A stretch of 42,785 nucleotides of DNA from the NCBI GenBank assembly GCA_045119035.1, contig JBGVCU010000058.1:1-42785 (forward strand), in the 5' to 3' direction. Every line of letters starts with the position of its first letter. The stretch's first letter is position 1. This stretch comes from CAYVQA01 sp045119035 (GTDB lineage Bacteria > Bacillota_I > Bacilli_A > ML615J-28 > CAG-313). Made by a program: the position numbers and the translations under genes. The notes under the pieces are model-generated. The model saw nothing but the letters and a program-made list of their open reading frames with translations, did not search any database and had not been told where the DNA came from. Shown in pieces: positions 15,776 to 25,425 of the stretch.

Positions 15776-16369
15776 ATGAGTAATCAATACTTTGAAAATA
15801 ATGAAAATTTAGAAAGTAATTTAAAAGAAATCGTTTATTATTATCGTGGTCGATCAATTAAATTATTGACAGATAATGGTGTTTTTTCTAAAGGTGGAGT
15901 TGATTTTGGAAGCAGTTTAATGCTAAAACAAATTGATCCTGTTGGAAAGAAGAAAATTCTTGATGTTGGATGCGGGTATGGAGTTATAGGAATTTCTCTT
16001 GCTTTAACTGAACCGAATGCATTGGTAACAATGGTTGATGTTAATGAAAGAGCGATGAATTTAGCAAGACAAAATGCCTTAAACAATGGAGCAAACAATG
16101 TTATCGTGAAGGAAAGTTTCGCTTATCAAAATATTGATGATACATATGATTTAATTGTTACAAATCCCCCAATCAGAGCTGGAAAGAAAGTTGTTCATGA
16201 AATCCTTGAAGGAAGTTTTGAACATTTAAACGAAGATGGAGAGCTTTTTGTAGTTATTCAAAAAAAGCAAGGAGCTGAATCTGCTGTCAAAAAATTAAAA
16301 ACTTTATATAATTTTGTTGATAGAGTGGCTATTGATAAAGGGTATTGGATTATTAAATGTAAAAAATAG
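15776..16369 (+). CDS. RsmC/YbxB-like class I methyltransferase
   Basis: 197 residues. The SAM-binding loop DVGCGYG is at 63-69 and the catalytic NPP motif at 130-132 (followed by IRAGK), typical of RsmC-type N2-guanine rRNA methyltransferases. GVFSKGGVDFGSSLML near residue 36 is also diagnostic. A gene of this type (ybxB) sits at the same spot between rplL and rpoB in Bacillus. The exact rRNA target is not proven. AAAAGGAG precedes the ATG. Confidence 0.85.
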   Translation: MSNQYFENNENLESNLKEIVYYYRGRSIKLLTDNGVFSKGGVDFGSSLMLKQIDPVGKKKILDVGCGYGVIGISLALTEPNALVTMVDVNERAMNLARQNALNNGANNVIVKESFAYQNIDDTYDLIVTNPPIRAGKKVVHEILEGSFEHLNEDGELFVVIQKKQGAESAVKKLKTLYNFVDRVAIDKGYWIIKCKK

Positions 16370-16395
16370 GAAAAAATTGTATAATTTAAACTTCT

Positions 16396-16430
16396 AAAGA
16401 TTAGGCTTTTTACCTAATCTTTTTTATTTT
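16396..16430 (+). terminator. Intrinsic terminator before rpoB
   Basis: AAAGATTAGG (16396-16405) pairs with CCTAATCTTT (16413-16422); T-rich tail. Confidence 0.9.
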
Positions 16431-16464
16431 TTATAAAATATTTTAAAAATATAGTTCTTTTATT

Positions 16465-16493
16465 TTGACAAAGATTGGTTAATGTGGTATAAT
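16465..16493 (+). promoter_or_regulatory. Promoter of rpoBC
   Basis: TTGACA at 16465-16470, a 17-bp spacer, TATAAT at 16488-16493. The leader of about 80 nt carries a small hairpin, TGCGA-TTTTT-TCGCA (16521-16535), of unknown role. Confidence 0.85.
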
Positions 16494-16582
16494 TAGTCAA
16501 TATGATAAAATGAAGTATAATGCGATTTTTTCGCACGTCAAACATTCAATTTTATAAATTTTAAAATAAAGAGGTGGGTAAA

Positions 16583-19500
16583 TTGAGTTGGAAGAATATT
16601 CAATATGGTAAAAAAAGAGTGCGTCGTAATTATTCACGCGTACAAACAAATGTTGAATTACCTAATTTAATTGAAGTGCAAACTGAAAGTTTTAAATGGT
16701 TATTAGAAGACGGGTTAAAACAATTATTTAAAGAAATTTCACCAATCAAAGATCATGGTGATGGTGAAAAATTTGAGCTATATTTTAGAGATTATGAATT
16801 TGATGCTCCTAAATATAGTATTCGTGAAGCTAAAGTTCAAAAAGTAAACTATTCACGTGCATTAAAAGTTAATGTAGAACTTTACAATAAAGAAACTGGT
16901 GAAATTAAAGAAGAAAAAATCTTCATGGGTGATTTCCCTGTAATGACTCCTTGGGGAACATTTATTAATAATGGTTCTGAAAGAGTAATTGTTACACAAA
17001 TCGTTCGTTCTGCTGGAGCTTTCTTCTCTCGTGAAAAAGATAAGAAAACTGGACATTATCGTTTCACAGGTCAAATCATTCCTACACGTGGTGCTTGGAT
17101 TGAATTTGAAATGGGAAGTAAAGATATTTGGTATGCAAAATTAGACCGTTCTAAAAAAATTCCTTTAACTACTTTTATTAGAGCACTAGGGGTAAAAACA
17201 AATAAAGATATTCGTGAATTATTCTTTAATGATCAAGAATCTCAATACTTATATAATACTTTTGATAAAGATGAATCATTTGCTGAAGATGATGCTGTTA
17301 AAGAGTTATATGATAAATTACGCCCAGGTGAAAAAACATCTGCAGATACTGCACGTAATTACATTGCTAGCCGTTTATTTGATGTTAAACGTTATGATTT
17401 AGCAAGTGTAGGACGTTATAAAGTAAATAAAAAACTAGACGTTGTTGAACGTGCTAGAGATCAAAGATTACGTTATGATTTAATTGATCCAGATACTGGT
17501 GAAGTATTATTAGAAGCTGGTACTGAAATTAGAGAACATGAAGATGACGATAAGAACATTGTTAAATTCTTAAAAGAAAACCGTCATTTATTCAGAAAAG
17601 ATTGTCCATTTGATTTAATGTTAAAAGGTAACAGTGTAGTTCTTGAAATTTTAGACGTTGTTACAGCTGATGGTCAACCTATTAGATTAATTGGTAATGA
17701 CCAAAGAGAAGATGCTTTACATGTAGTATTATCAGATATTTTTGCTGGAATTTCATATTATATTAACTTACATGACGGAATTGGTAGAGTTGATGATATT
17801 GACCACTTAGGTAACAGAAGACTTAACTTAATTGGTGAATTATTACAAAATCAATTCAGACTTGGTTTATTAAAACTTGAAAAGAACATTCGTGATAGAA
17901 TGTCTACATCTCAAGAATCAAGAACTGTAACACCACAAACTTTAGTCAATACTAGACCACTTGTTGCTACAATTCGTGAATTCTTTGGTGGAAGCCAATT
18001 ATCACAATTTATGGACCAAATCAATCCATTATCAGAATTAACTCATAAGAGACGTCTTTCTGCCTTAGGTAAAGGTGGTATCTCTAGAGATAGAGCTGGG
18101 TTTGAAGTGCGTGACGTACATCCAACTCACTATGGACGTATTTGTCCGGTAGAAACACCAGAAGGTCAAAATATCGGGTTAATTAACTCATTAGCAACTT
18201 ATGCAAAAGTAGATAAATTTGGATTCATTCAAACTCCATATTTAAGAGTTAAACAAGATAAAGAAAGAAATAAATCAATCATTACAAATGAAATCGTATA
18301 TTGTACAGCAGATGAAGAAGCTGGTAAAAATATTGCCGAAGCAAATGCACATATGGCAACTGATGCTGATGGTGATGTAGTAATCGTAGATGATAAACTA
18401 ATCGCCCACTGCAATGGTGAATTCGTTGAAATTAGACGTCAAGAAGTTGACTTAATCGACGTTTCTCCAAAACAAGTAGTTGCTGTTTCTACAGCATGTA
18501 TTCCATTCCTAGAACACGATGATACTACTCGTGCGCTAATGGGTGCCAACATGCAACGTCAAGCAATTCCTCTACTTAAAGCTGAAGCTCCATTTGTTGG
18601 AACAGGTATTGAATATAAAGCAGCAAAAGACTCAGGTGTTGCAATTATTGCAGACTGTGATGGTGTTGTTGAATATGTTGATGGATTTAAAATTGTTGTT
18701 CGTGATAAGTTAAATGCATTACACGAATACTTAATGTCAAAATATGAAAGATCAAATGCTTCAACTTGCGTTAACCAAAAACCAATTGTATGCACTGGTG
18801 ATGAGGTTAAAGTTGGTGACGTTTTAGCTGATGGTCCAAGTATGGATCAAGGTGAACTTGCACTTGGTCGTAACGTTGTTATTGCTTTCATGACATGGAA
18901 TGGTTATAACTTTGAGGATGCCGTTATCATGAGTGAAAGATTAGTACAAGATGACGTTTATACTTCAATTCATATTGAAGAATATAGCGTAGAAGTACGT
19001 GATACTAAACTTGGTAAAGAAGAAATTACAAGAGACTTAGAAGGTGAAAGTAAAGAATCTGTTCTTAACTTAGATGAACACGGTATTATTAGACTTGGTT
19101 CTGAAGTTAAAGAAGGAGATACTTTAGTTGGTAAAGTAACACCGAAAGGTCAAACTGAACCTACTCCAGAAGAAAGACTTACTCAAGCTCTATTCTCTGA
19201 TAATTCAAAAGATGTACGTATTACATCATTAAAAGTTCCTCACGGTGGTGGAGGTATTGTAAGCCGTATTGAACACTTCAAACGTAAAGAAGGTGCTGAA
19301 CTTTCTCCAGGTGTAAATGAAGTTGTACGTGTTTATATTGTTCAAAAACGTAAGATTTCTGAAGGGGATAAAATGGCAGGACGTCATGGTAACAAAGGGG
19401 TTATCTCTAATATTTTACCAATTGAAGATATGCCATATATGTCAGATGGTACTCCAGTTGATATTATGTTAAATCCTCAAGGGGTTCCTTCTCGTATGAA

Positions 19501-20167
19501 CATTGGACAAGTACTTGAAATTCACTTAGGTATGGCTGCAAAACGTCTTGGAATTCATGTTGCGACTCCTGTATTTGATGGTGTTAAACAACAAGATTTA
19601 GTAGACATTATGGATGAAGCACGTCAATATACAAGAGATTTAGCTGCACAAGATCATAGAAGATCATATGCAGAAATTGACGAAAATGGTAAAACTCAAT
19701 TATATGATGGTCGCACAGGACGTCCATTTGATAATAAAACATCTGTTGGTGTAATGTATATGATTAAACTTGCTCACATGGTTGATGATAAACTACATGC
19801 AAGAAGTGAAGGTCCATATACTTTAGTAACACAACAACCAATGGGTGGTAAAGCACAAAACGGTGGTCAACGTTTCGGGGAAATGGAAGTTTGGGCTCTA
19901 GAAGCATATGGAGCAGCTTACACATTACAAGAAATGATGACAATCAAATCAGACGACATTATTGGTCGTAATAAAGTTTATAAAGCAATTGTTGATGGTG
20001 AACCAATGCCAAAACCTGGTATCCCAGAAGCATTCCGTGCTTTAATTAAAGAATTACAAGGTCTAGGACTTAGCGTACGTTTAATTGACCAAGAAGGTAA
20101 AGATGTAGCTAACGAAAGTCTTGTAGAACAATTCGCAGAAGCAAAAGCTAGCGTGAAACAACTTTAA
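16583..20167 (+). CDS. rpoB: RNA polymerase beta subunit
   Basis: 1194 residues from TTG 16583, 6 nt after GAGGTG; the GTG at 16574 is part of that site. Clear landmarks: the rifampicin pocket GGSQLSQFMDQINPL, GGISRDRAGFEVRDVH, TPEGQNIGLINS, the flap, and GDKMAGRHGNKGV near the C-terminus. Together with RpoC it forms the catalytic core of transcription. In the Rif region the residues matching E. coli Asp516, His526 and Ser531 are unchanged, while Ser508, Asn518 and Pro535 positions read Gly, Ile and Lys. rpoC follows 11 bp later. Confidence 0.98.
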   Translation: MSWKNIQYGKKRVRRNYSRVQTNVELPNLIEVQTESFKWLLEDGLKQLFKEISPIKDHGDGEKFELYFRDYEFDAPKYSIREAKVQKVNYSRALKVNVELYNKETGEIKEEKIFMGDFPVMTPWGTFINNGSERVIVTQIVRSAGAFFSREKDKKTGHYRFTGQIIPTRGAWIEFEMGSKDIWYAKLDRSKKIPLTTFIRALGVKTNKDIRELFFNDQESQYLYNTFDKDESFAEDDAVKELYDKLRPGEKTSADTARNYIASRLFDVKRYDLASVGRYKVNKKLDVVERARDQRLRYDLIDPDTGEVLLEAGTEIREHEDDDKNIVKFLKENRHLFRKDCPFDLMLKGNSVVLEILDVVTADGQPIRLIGNDQREDALHVVLSDIFAGISYYINLHDGIGRVDDIDHLGNRRLNLIGELLQNQFRLGLLKLEKNIRDRMSTSQESRTVTPQTLVNTRPLVATIREFFGGSQLSQFMDQINPLSELTHKRRLSALGKGGISRDRAGFEVRDVHPTHYGRICPVETPEGQNIGLINSLATYAKVDKFGFIQTPYLRVKQDKERNKSIITNEIVYCTADEEAGKNIAEANAHMATDADGDVVIVDDKLIAHCNGEFVEIRRQEVDLIDVSPKQVVAVSTACIPFLEHDDTTRALMGANMQRQAIPLLKAEAPFVGTGIEYKAAKDSGVAIIADCDGVVEYVDGFKIVVRDKLNALHEYLMSKYERSNASTCVNQKPIVCTGDEVKVGDVLADGPSMDQGELALGRNVVIAFMTWNGYNFEDAVIMSERLVQDDVYTSIHIEEYSVEVRDTKLGKEEITRDLEGESKESVLNLDEHGIIRLGSEVKEGDTLVGKVTPKGQTEPTPEERLTQALFSDNSKDVRITSLKVPHGGGGIVSRIEHFKRKEGAELSPGVNEVVRVYIVQKRKISEGDKMAGRHGNKGVISNILPIEDMPYMSDGTPVDIMLNPQGVPSRMNIGQVLEIHLGMAAKRLGIHVATPVFDGVKQQDLVDIMDEARQYTRDLAAQDHRRSYAEIDENGKTQLYDGRTGRPFDNKTSVGVMYMIKLAHMVDDKLHARSEGPYTLVTQQPMGGKAQNGGQRFGEMEVWALEAYGAAYTLQEMMTIKSDDIIGRNKVYKAIVDGEPMPKPGIPEAFRALIKELQGLGLSVRLIDQEGKDVANESLVEQFAEAKASVKQL

Positions 20168-20178
20168 GAGGTGAATTC

Positions 20179-23100
20179 ATGGCAGATTTGAATACTAAAA
20201 AATATAAGTATATCCAAGTTGGTATTGCCTCACCAGAAGAAATCCGTAGTTGGGCGTATCGTGAAGCTGATGGTTTTTATGGAGAAGTTAAAAAACATGA
20301 AACTATCAACTATCGTACATTAAAACCAGAAAAAGATGGGTTATTCTGTGAAGTAATTTTCGGTCCAACAAAAGACCGCCAATGTTCTTGTGGTAGAGCG
20401 AAGAAAAATTTAAATGGTGAACATCAAATTTGTGAAAGATGTGGTGTTGAACTTACTGAAAGTAAAGTTCGTCGTGAAAAAATGGGATTTATTAATCTTG
20501 CTGCACCAGTTGTTCATACATGGTATTTAAGAAATACTCCAAGTAAAATTGCTATTTTATTAGATATGAAAACTAAAGATGTTGAAGATATTGTTTATCT
20601 TTCTTCATATATTGTAACTGAAGTTAAAGAAGACTGTGGTGAAGACATCTTTGTTGGAAAAATCTTAATTGAACAAGAGCATGCAAAATACAAGAGATTA
20701 TATCCTTTTGGTAAATATACAGCATTAACAGGTGCTGAAGCTATTAAATATTTATTAAAAAAATTAGACTTAGGTCAAATAGTTTCAGATATCAGAAAAG
20801 ATTTAGTTACTGCTACTAAACAAAAACGTGAAAAATTAATTAAGAGATTAGAAATTGCAGAAGCGTTCTATAAATCAGATAATAAACCTGAATGGATGGT
20901 AATGGATGTAATTCCAGTTATTCCACCTGATTTAAGACCGATGGTACAACTTGATGGTGGACGTTTTGCAACTACTGACTTAAATGATTTATATCGTCGT
21001 ATTATTAACAGAAACACTCGTTTACGTAAAGAATTAGATGTTAAAGCACCAGATCTAATTGTTAAAAATGAAAAACGTATGTTACAAGAAGCTGTTGATG
21101 CTTTAATTGACAACTCTAAACGTAACAAAAAAGTAGTTTTAGACAAAAACCGTGCTCTTAAATCATTATCAGATATTTTACGTGGTAAACAAGGACGTTT
21201 CCGTCAAAACTTATTAGGAAAACGTGTTGACTATTCTGGACGTTCAGTTATTTGTGTTGGACCAGATTTAAAAATGTATCAATGCGGTATTCCTAGAGAA
21301 ATGGCTTTAATTTTATTTAAACCATTTATCATTAATTATTTAAGAAATAAAGAACAAGAACAAGCTTTATTAAATCCAGATATGGTTTTACCTAAAAATG
21401 AAAAAGCTGGTATTCGTAAAGCTAAAGAATTAATTGAACGTGGTGCTCCAGAAGCAATGGAAGCATTAGAAAAAGTAATTGTAGAACACCCAGTTTTATT
21501 AAACCGTGCTCCTACACTTCACAGACTTTCAATTCAAGCATTTGAACCTAAACTTGTAGAAGGAAAAGCAATTAGATTACATCCACTTGTAACTACTCCA
21601 TTCAATGCGGACTTCGACGGTGACCAAATGCCAGTTCACGTTCCTTTATCTCAAGAAGCACAAGCAGAAGCAAGACTTTTAATGTTAGCATCTAAAAATA
21701 TTCTTGCTCCAAAAGATGGTAAACCAGTTGTTACTCCATCTCAAGATATGATCTTAGGTAACTACTATTTAACAATTGAACGTAGTCAACCTGAAAAAGA
21801 AGGTCGCGCATTCAAAGACTTAAATGAAGTTGAACATGCTTTCGAAGAAGGAATTATTGATTTCCACACAAGATTCGTAATTCCTGCTCGTTCAGTTGGA
21901 CGTGACTTCATTAATCTACATGTTGAATGTGATGATTTAGAAGAACGTAAAGCATTAAATGAACAATTAAAAGATAAATATTTAATTACTACATATGGTA
22001 AGACTATTTTCAATAGTATTTTCCCTACATTCTTCCCTTATGTTAATATTGCTGATCGTTCAAATTTAACTTATGGAACTCCACTTGATTATTTCGTTGA
22101 TCGTGGTCAAAATTATAAAGAAGTTATCGCATCTAAGAAAATTTCTGATCCTGTTAAGAAAAAATTCTTATCTCAAATCGTATCTGAAGTATTTAAACAA
22201 GCTAAACTTGCTGAAACTTCAAAAACATTAGATAAGATGAAGGATTTAGGATTCTATTATTCAACACTTGCAGGTATTACAGTATCAGCATTTGACGTAA
22301 CTGGTGTTCATAATAAACAAGAAATCTTAGCTGAAGCTGATGAAAAAGTTAAGAAATATACAAGACTTTATGAACGTGGTCTATTAATCAATGATGAAAG
22401 ATATCGTAATGTAGTTGATGTATGGATGAAAGCTACTGATAAGATTTCTAAAGAAATTAAGAAAATGATGTCTGAAGGTGCTACAACTAACCATATCTTC
22501 CTAATGGCCGATTCTGGTGCCCGTGGATCTGCATCAAACTTCCTACAACTTGCTGGTATGCGTGGACTTATGGCTAAACCTAACGGTCAATCAATGGAAA
22601 TTCCTATTAAATCTTCATTTAGAGAAGGTTTATCAATGTCAGAATTCTTTATTTCAACTCACGGTGCTCGTAAAGGTTCTACCGATACAGCGTTAAAAAC
22701 AGCTGAATCTGGTTACTTAACAAGACGTTTAGTTGACGTTTCACAAGATGTAATCATTACATGTCAAGACTGTGGAACAGATAAAGGTATGTATGTTAAT
22801 GATTTATATCCAGATAAATCTGGTGTAATCGATAAATCAGCTTCTCCAATTGTTCCATTAAAAGATAGAATTATTGGTAGATATGCTGCTGAAACAATTT
22901 CTTATTTAAATGAAAAAGGATTAGAAGTTGTTGTCTTAAAACAAAACGAATTTATTACAGAACAAATTGCTGATAAGATTCTTGCTTATCGTAAGAAATT
23001 CTTCGCAGATTGTCCTGAAAAATTCCCTGGTGTTAAAATCAGAACAATTCTTACATGTAATGCTCCTAACCTTTCACATGGTGAACATGGATGCCCTACA

Positions 23101-24009
23101 CCAAATGGTGTTTGTGTTAAATGTTATGGATCTGACCTTTCAACTACACTTCCTGTAGAAAAAGGTGAAGTTGTTGGTATTGTTGCTGCTCAATCAATTG
23201 GGGAACCTGGTACACAATTAACAATGCGTACATTCCACTCAGGTGGGGTTGCCGGAGACGATATCACTCAAGGGTTACCACGTATTCAAGAATTATTTGA
23301 AGCTCGTGAACCAAAAGGTAAAGGTATCATTTCTGAAATTAAAGGACATGTTGAAAGTATTAAACATAACGAAAGAGATAACCGTTTCGAAATTACTATT
23401 GCTAATAAAAATGACGTTAAAACTTATATCACAGACAGTGGTAAAGGTGCTGTTGTTAAAGTTGGTGATTTTGTTGAAGCCGGAGATCAAATTTCTGAAG
23501 GTTTAGTTCATCCAAAAGAATTAATGCGTGTTGCTCCAGTAACTAAAGTTGAACAATATATCCTTAAAGAAGTTGAAAAAGTTTACCGTAGCCAAGGGGT
23601 AGAAATTTCAGATAAACACGTTGAAATCATTATTAAACAAATGTTACAAAAAGTTGTTGTTATTGATGAAGGTGGAACTGATTTATTACCTGGTACATTA
23701 ATTTCTAAACCAGAAATTTATAAAGAAATTAAAGCATGTTATGAACAAGGTAAACGTATCCCTGTTGTAAAACCTGTTATTTTAGGTATTACAAGAGCAT
23801 CACTAAGAGCGGATTCATTCTTATCAGCTGCATCATTCCAAGAAACTACAAGAGTTTTAACAGAAGCTGCTATTCGTGGTAAGAAAGATACACTTGAAGG
23901 ATTAAAAGAAAATATCATCATTGGTGGATTAATTCCAGCTGGAACAGGATTAGTTGATTCTGTAGATGTTGAAATTAAAGATAATGATAATATTTACAAA
24001 GTAAATTAA
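20179..24009 (+). CDS. rpoC: RNA polymerase beta' subunit
   Basis: 1276 residues, somewhat longer than the Bacillus protein. The first zinc ribbon is C69-x-C71 ... C85-x2-C88; the catalytic NADFDGDQM is at 476-484; the bridge helix region holds MADSGARGSASNFLQLAGMRG. The second zinc site uses the CQDCG pair (862/865) and C972-x6-C979-x2-C982, preceded by a Cys/His-rich insertion (960-971). It binds sigma and carries the catalytic Mg. AAGAGGTG precedes the ATG; a strong bidirectional terminator follows. Confidence 0.98.
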   Translation: MADLNTKKYKYIQVGIASPEEIRSWAYREADGFYGEVKKHETINYRTLKPEKDGLFCEVIFGPTKDRQCSCGRAKKNLNGEHQICERCGVELTESKVRREKMGFINLAAPVVHTWYLRNTPSKIAILLDMKTKDVEDIVYLSSYIVTEVKEDCGEDIFVGKILIEQEHAKYKRLYPFGKYTALTGAEAIKYLLKKLDLGQIVSDIRKDLVTATKQKREKLIKRLEIAEAFYKSDNKPEWMVMDVIPVIPPDLRPMVQLDGGRFATTDLNDLYRRIINRNTRLRKELDVKAPDLIVKNEKRMLQEAVDALIDNSKRNKKVVLDKNRALKSLSDILRGKQGRFRQNLLGKRVDYSGRSVICVGPDLKMYQCGIPREMALILFKPFIINYLRNKEQEQALLNPDMVLPKNEKAGIRKAKELIERGAPEAMEALEKVIVEHPVLLNRAPTLHRLSIQAFEPKLVEGKAIRLHPLVTTPFNADFDGDQMPVHVPLSQEAQAEARLLMLASKNILAPKDGKPVVTPSQDMILGNYYLTIERSQPEKEGRAFKDLNEVEHAFEEGIIDFHTRFVIPARSVGRDFINLHVECDDLEERKALNEQLKDKYLITTYGKTIFNSIFPTFFPYVNIADRSNLTYGTPLDYFVDRGQNYKEVIASKKISDPVKKKFLSQIVSEVFKQAKLAETSKTLDKMKDLGFYYSTLAGITVSAFDVTGVHNKQEILAEADEKVKKYTRLYERGLLINDERYRNVVDVWMKATDKISKEIKKMMSEGATTNHIFLMADSGARGSASNFLQLAGMRGLMAKPNGQSMEIPIKSSFREGLSMSEFFISTHGARKGSTDTALKTAESGYLTRRLVDVSQDVIITCQDCGTDKGMYVNDLYPDKSGVIDKSASPIVPLKDRIIGRYAAETISYLNEKGLEVVVLKQNEFITEQIADKILAYRKKFFADCPEKFPGVKIRTILTCNAPNLSHGEHGCPTPNGVCVKCYGSDLSTTLPVEKGEVVGIVAAQSIGEPGTQLTMRTFHSGGVAGDDITQGLPRIQELFEAREPKGKGIISEIKGHVESIKHNERDNRFEITIANKNDVKTYITDSGKGAVVKVGDFVEAGDQISEGLVHPKELMRVAPVTKVEQYILKEVEKVYRSQGVEISDKHVEIIIKQMLQKVVVIDEGGTDLLPGTLISKPEIYKEIKACYEQGKRIPVVKPVILGITRASLRADSFLSAASFQETTRVLTEAAIRGKKDTLEGLKENIIIGGLIPAGTGLVDSVDVEIKDNDNIYKVN

Positions 24010-24032
24010 TTTTAGTAAATTAGATAAAAAAT

Positions 24033-24060
24033 AACCCGACTATTTTTAGTCGGGTTTTTA
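24033..24060. terminator. Bidirectional terminator between rpoC and the sigma factor gene
   Basis: AACCCGACT (24033-24041) pairs with AGTCGGGTT (24048-24056); a T run follows on the + strand and ATTTTTT follows on the - strand, so it serves both convergent genes. Confidence 0.9.
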
Positions 24061-24104
24061 ATTTTATATAAAATTCGAAACAAATTATTTAATTATAATA
24101 ATTT

Positions 24105-24773
24105 TTATTTTAGATTTAAATATAACTTTGTTAAAGCTCTTTTCTCAATTCTTGATACATAGCTTCTACTAATACCTAAACTTTTAGCTATTTGTTTTTG
24201 TGTTTCAATTTTTCTATTGTTTAATCCAAATCTCCTTGAAATAATATCTAATTCTCTTTCAGAAAGTGTTTTTAGAGCTTCCTTTAATTTTATATTATGT
24301 TCTTCAATAATAGCTTTATCAGATGGAATTGGTTCTTTATCTTCAATGATATCTACAAGTCTAATTTCATTACCTTCTTTATCTTCTCCAATAGGGGCAT
24401 ATAATGATGTTACATCTTTATGTTTTTTAATGTTTCTTAAATGCATTAAAATTTCGTTTTCAATACAACGAGATGCATAAGTAGAAAGTTTATTATTAGC
24501 AGAAAAGTTAAACGAATCGACAGCTTTAATTAATCCGTATGCTCCAATAGATAATAAATCATCTTTATCTACATTAGAGTTTTCGTATTTTTTGGCTATA
24601 TGTGCTACTAATCTTAAATTATGTTCAATTAAAATGTTTCTCGCATCCATATCTTTTTCTTTCCAAAGATCTAAATACTTTTTTTCTTCTTCGATTGTTA
24701 ATACTTCTGGAAAAGATTCTGAATTAATACTACCTATTAGTGGTAAAATAAAAAGTGATAAAAGTGATAAAAT
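24105..24773 (-). CDS. sigK: Sigma-K/E-type RNA polymerase sigma factor with an apparent ATT start
   Basis: About 222 residues when started at ATT (24773-24771). Region 2 is strong (NILIEHNLRLVAHIAKKYEN, KDDLLSIGAYGLIKAVDSF, LSTYASRCIENEILMHLR) and region 4 ends in QKQIAKSLGISRSYVSRIEK. The closest family is sigma-K/sigma-E of endospore formers. The first ATG (24650) would remove region 1.2 and part of 2.1, yet the frame upstream still matches the family (SFPEVLTIEEEKKYLDLW) and begins behind a perfect AGGAGGT (24786-24780), 6 nt before ATT. A TGA stop closes the frame at 24794-24792. Gene is convergent with rpoC. Late sporulation transcription is the expected role; in a non-sporulating host it would be a retained alternative sigma factor. 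Confidence 0.8.
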   Translation of the reverse strand: MLSLLSLFILPLIGSINSESFPEVLTIEEEKKYLDLWKEKDMDARNILIEHNLRLVAHIAKKYENSNVDKDDLLSIGAYGLIKAVDSFNFSANNKLSTYASRCIENEILMHLRNIKKHKDVTSLYAPIGEDKEGNEIRLVDIIEDKEPIPSDKAIIEEHNIKLKEALKTLSERELDIISRRFGLNNRKIETQKQIAKSLGISRSYVSRIEKRALTKLYLNLK

Positions 24774-24811
24774 ATTAATACCTCCTGAAGGTCAATCTCG
24801 TATCAACTAGT

Positions 24812-24840
24812 TTGACAAAAATGGCGAAATTTAGTATAAT
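24812..24840 (+). promoter_or_regulatory. Promoter of the yqeG-yqeH-yqeK-rsfS operon
   Basis: Perfect TTGACA (24812-24817), a 17-bp spacer, TATAAT (24835-24840). Confidence 0.85.
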
Positions 24841-24870
24841 AAATAATATATAAATAAATGAGGAAAAATT

Positions 24871-25425
24871 ATGAGAAAAAAAGAGTTAAAGTATATTCCT
24901 ACAGCTATTCAAATGTATTTTAGGGAGATTGACTTTGTTAAATTATATGAACAAGGTAAAAGAATCATACTTACAGATTTAGATAATACATTAGTTAGCT
25001 ATTATAGACTAAATGCTCCTCAAGAGTTAACTGATTTTAATGCTTATCTAAGAAAATTAGGTTTTAAAATCTATATAGTGAGTAATAATCATTCTATAAG
25101 AGTGAAAAAATTTATTAAGACGTTTCCTGTAGATGGATATTTAGCAAGAGCTCATAAACCTCGTTTATGGAGAGTTAATCCTTTTATTCATCGAAATCAT
25201 ATTAATAAAGATGAAACTGTGTTTATAGGTGATCAAATCTTAACAGACATTAAGGTTGCTAATAGACTGCATATAGATTCGATTTTAGTTAAATCGCTTG
25301 TTAGATCAAGTGAAAAATGGTATACGAAAGTAAATAGACTACGTGAAGCTGCTATTCTTCAAAAAATTAAAATTGAAGATCCAGTAAAATTTGAACAAAT
25401 TGAAAGGTTAAACGAAAATGAGTAA
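24871..25425 (+). CDS. yqeG: YqeG-family HAD phosphatase
   Basis: 184 residues. HAD motif I is TDLDNTL (Asp36, Asp38), motif II is IVSNN, the lysine lies in AHKPRLW, and motif IV is FIGDQILTDIKVAN. It belongs to the YqeG subgroup (HAD-IIIA). The neighbours yqeH, yqeK and rsfS keep the standard Bacillota order, pointing to a housekeeping role in this ribosome-linked cluster. Its stop overlaps the start of yqeH (ATGAGTAA). Confidence 0.9.
   Translation: MRKKELKYIPTAIQMYFREIDFVKLYEQGKRIILTDLDNTLVSYYRLNAPQELTDFNAYLRKLGFKIYIVSNNHSIRVKKFIKTFPVDGYLARAHKPRLWRVNPFIHRNHINKDETVFIGDQILTDIKVANRLHIDSILVKSLVRSSEKWYTKVNRLREAAILQKIKIEDPVKFEQIERLNENE

Noticed and set aside
24217..24810. Plus-strand frames opposite the sigma factor gene
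   Set aside because: They mirror a clearly conserved sigma factor and lack ribosome binding sites.
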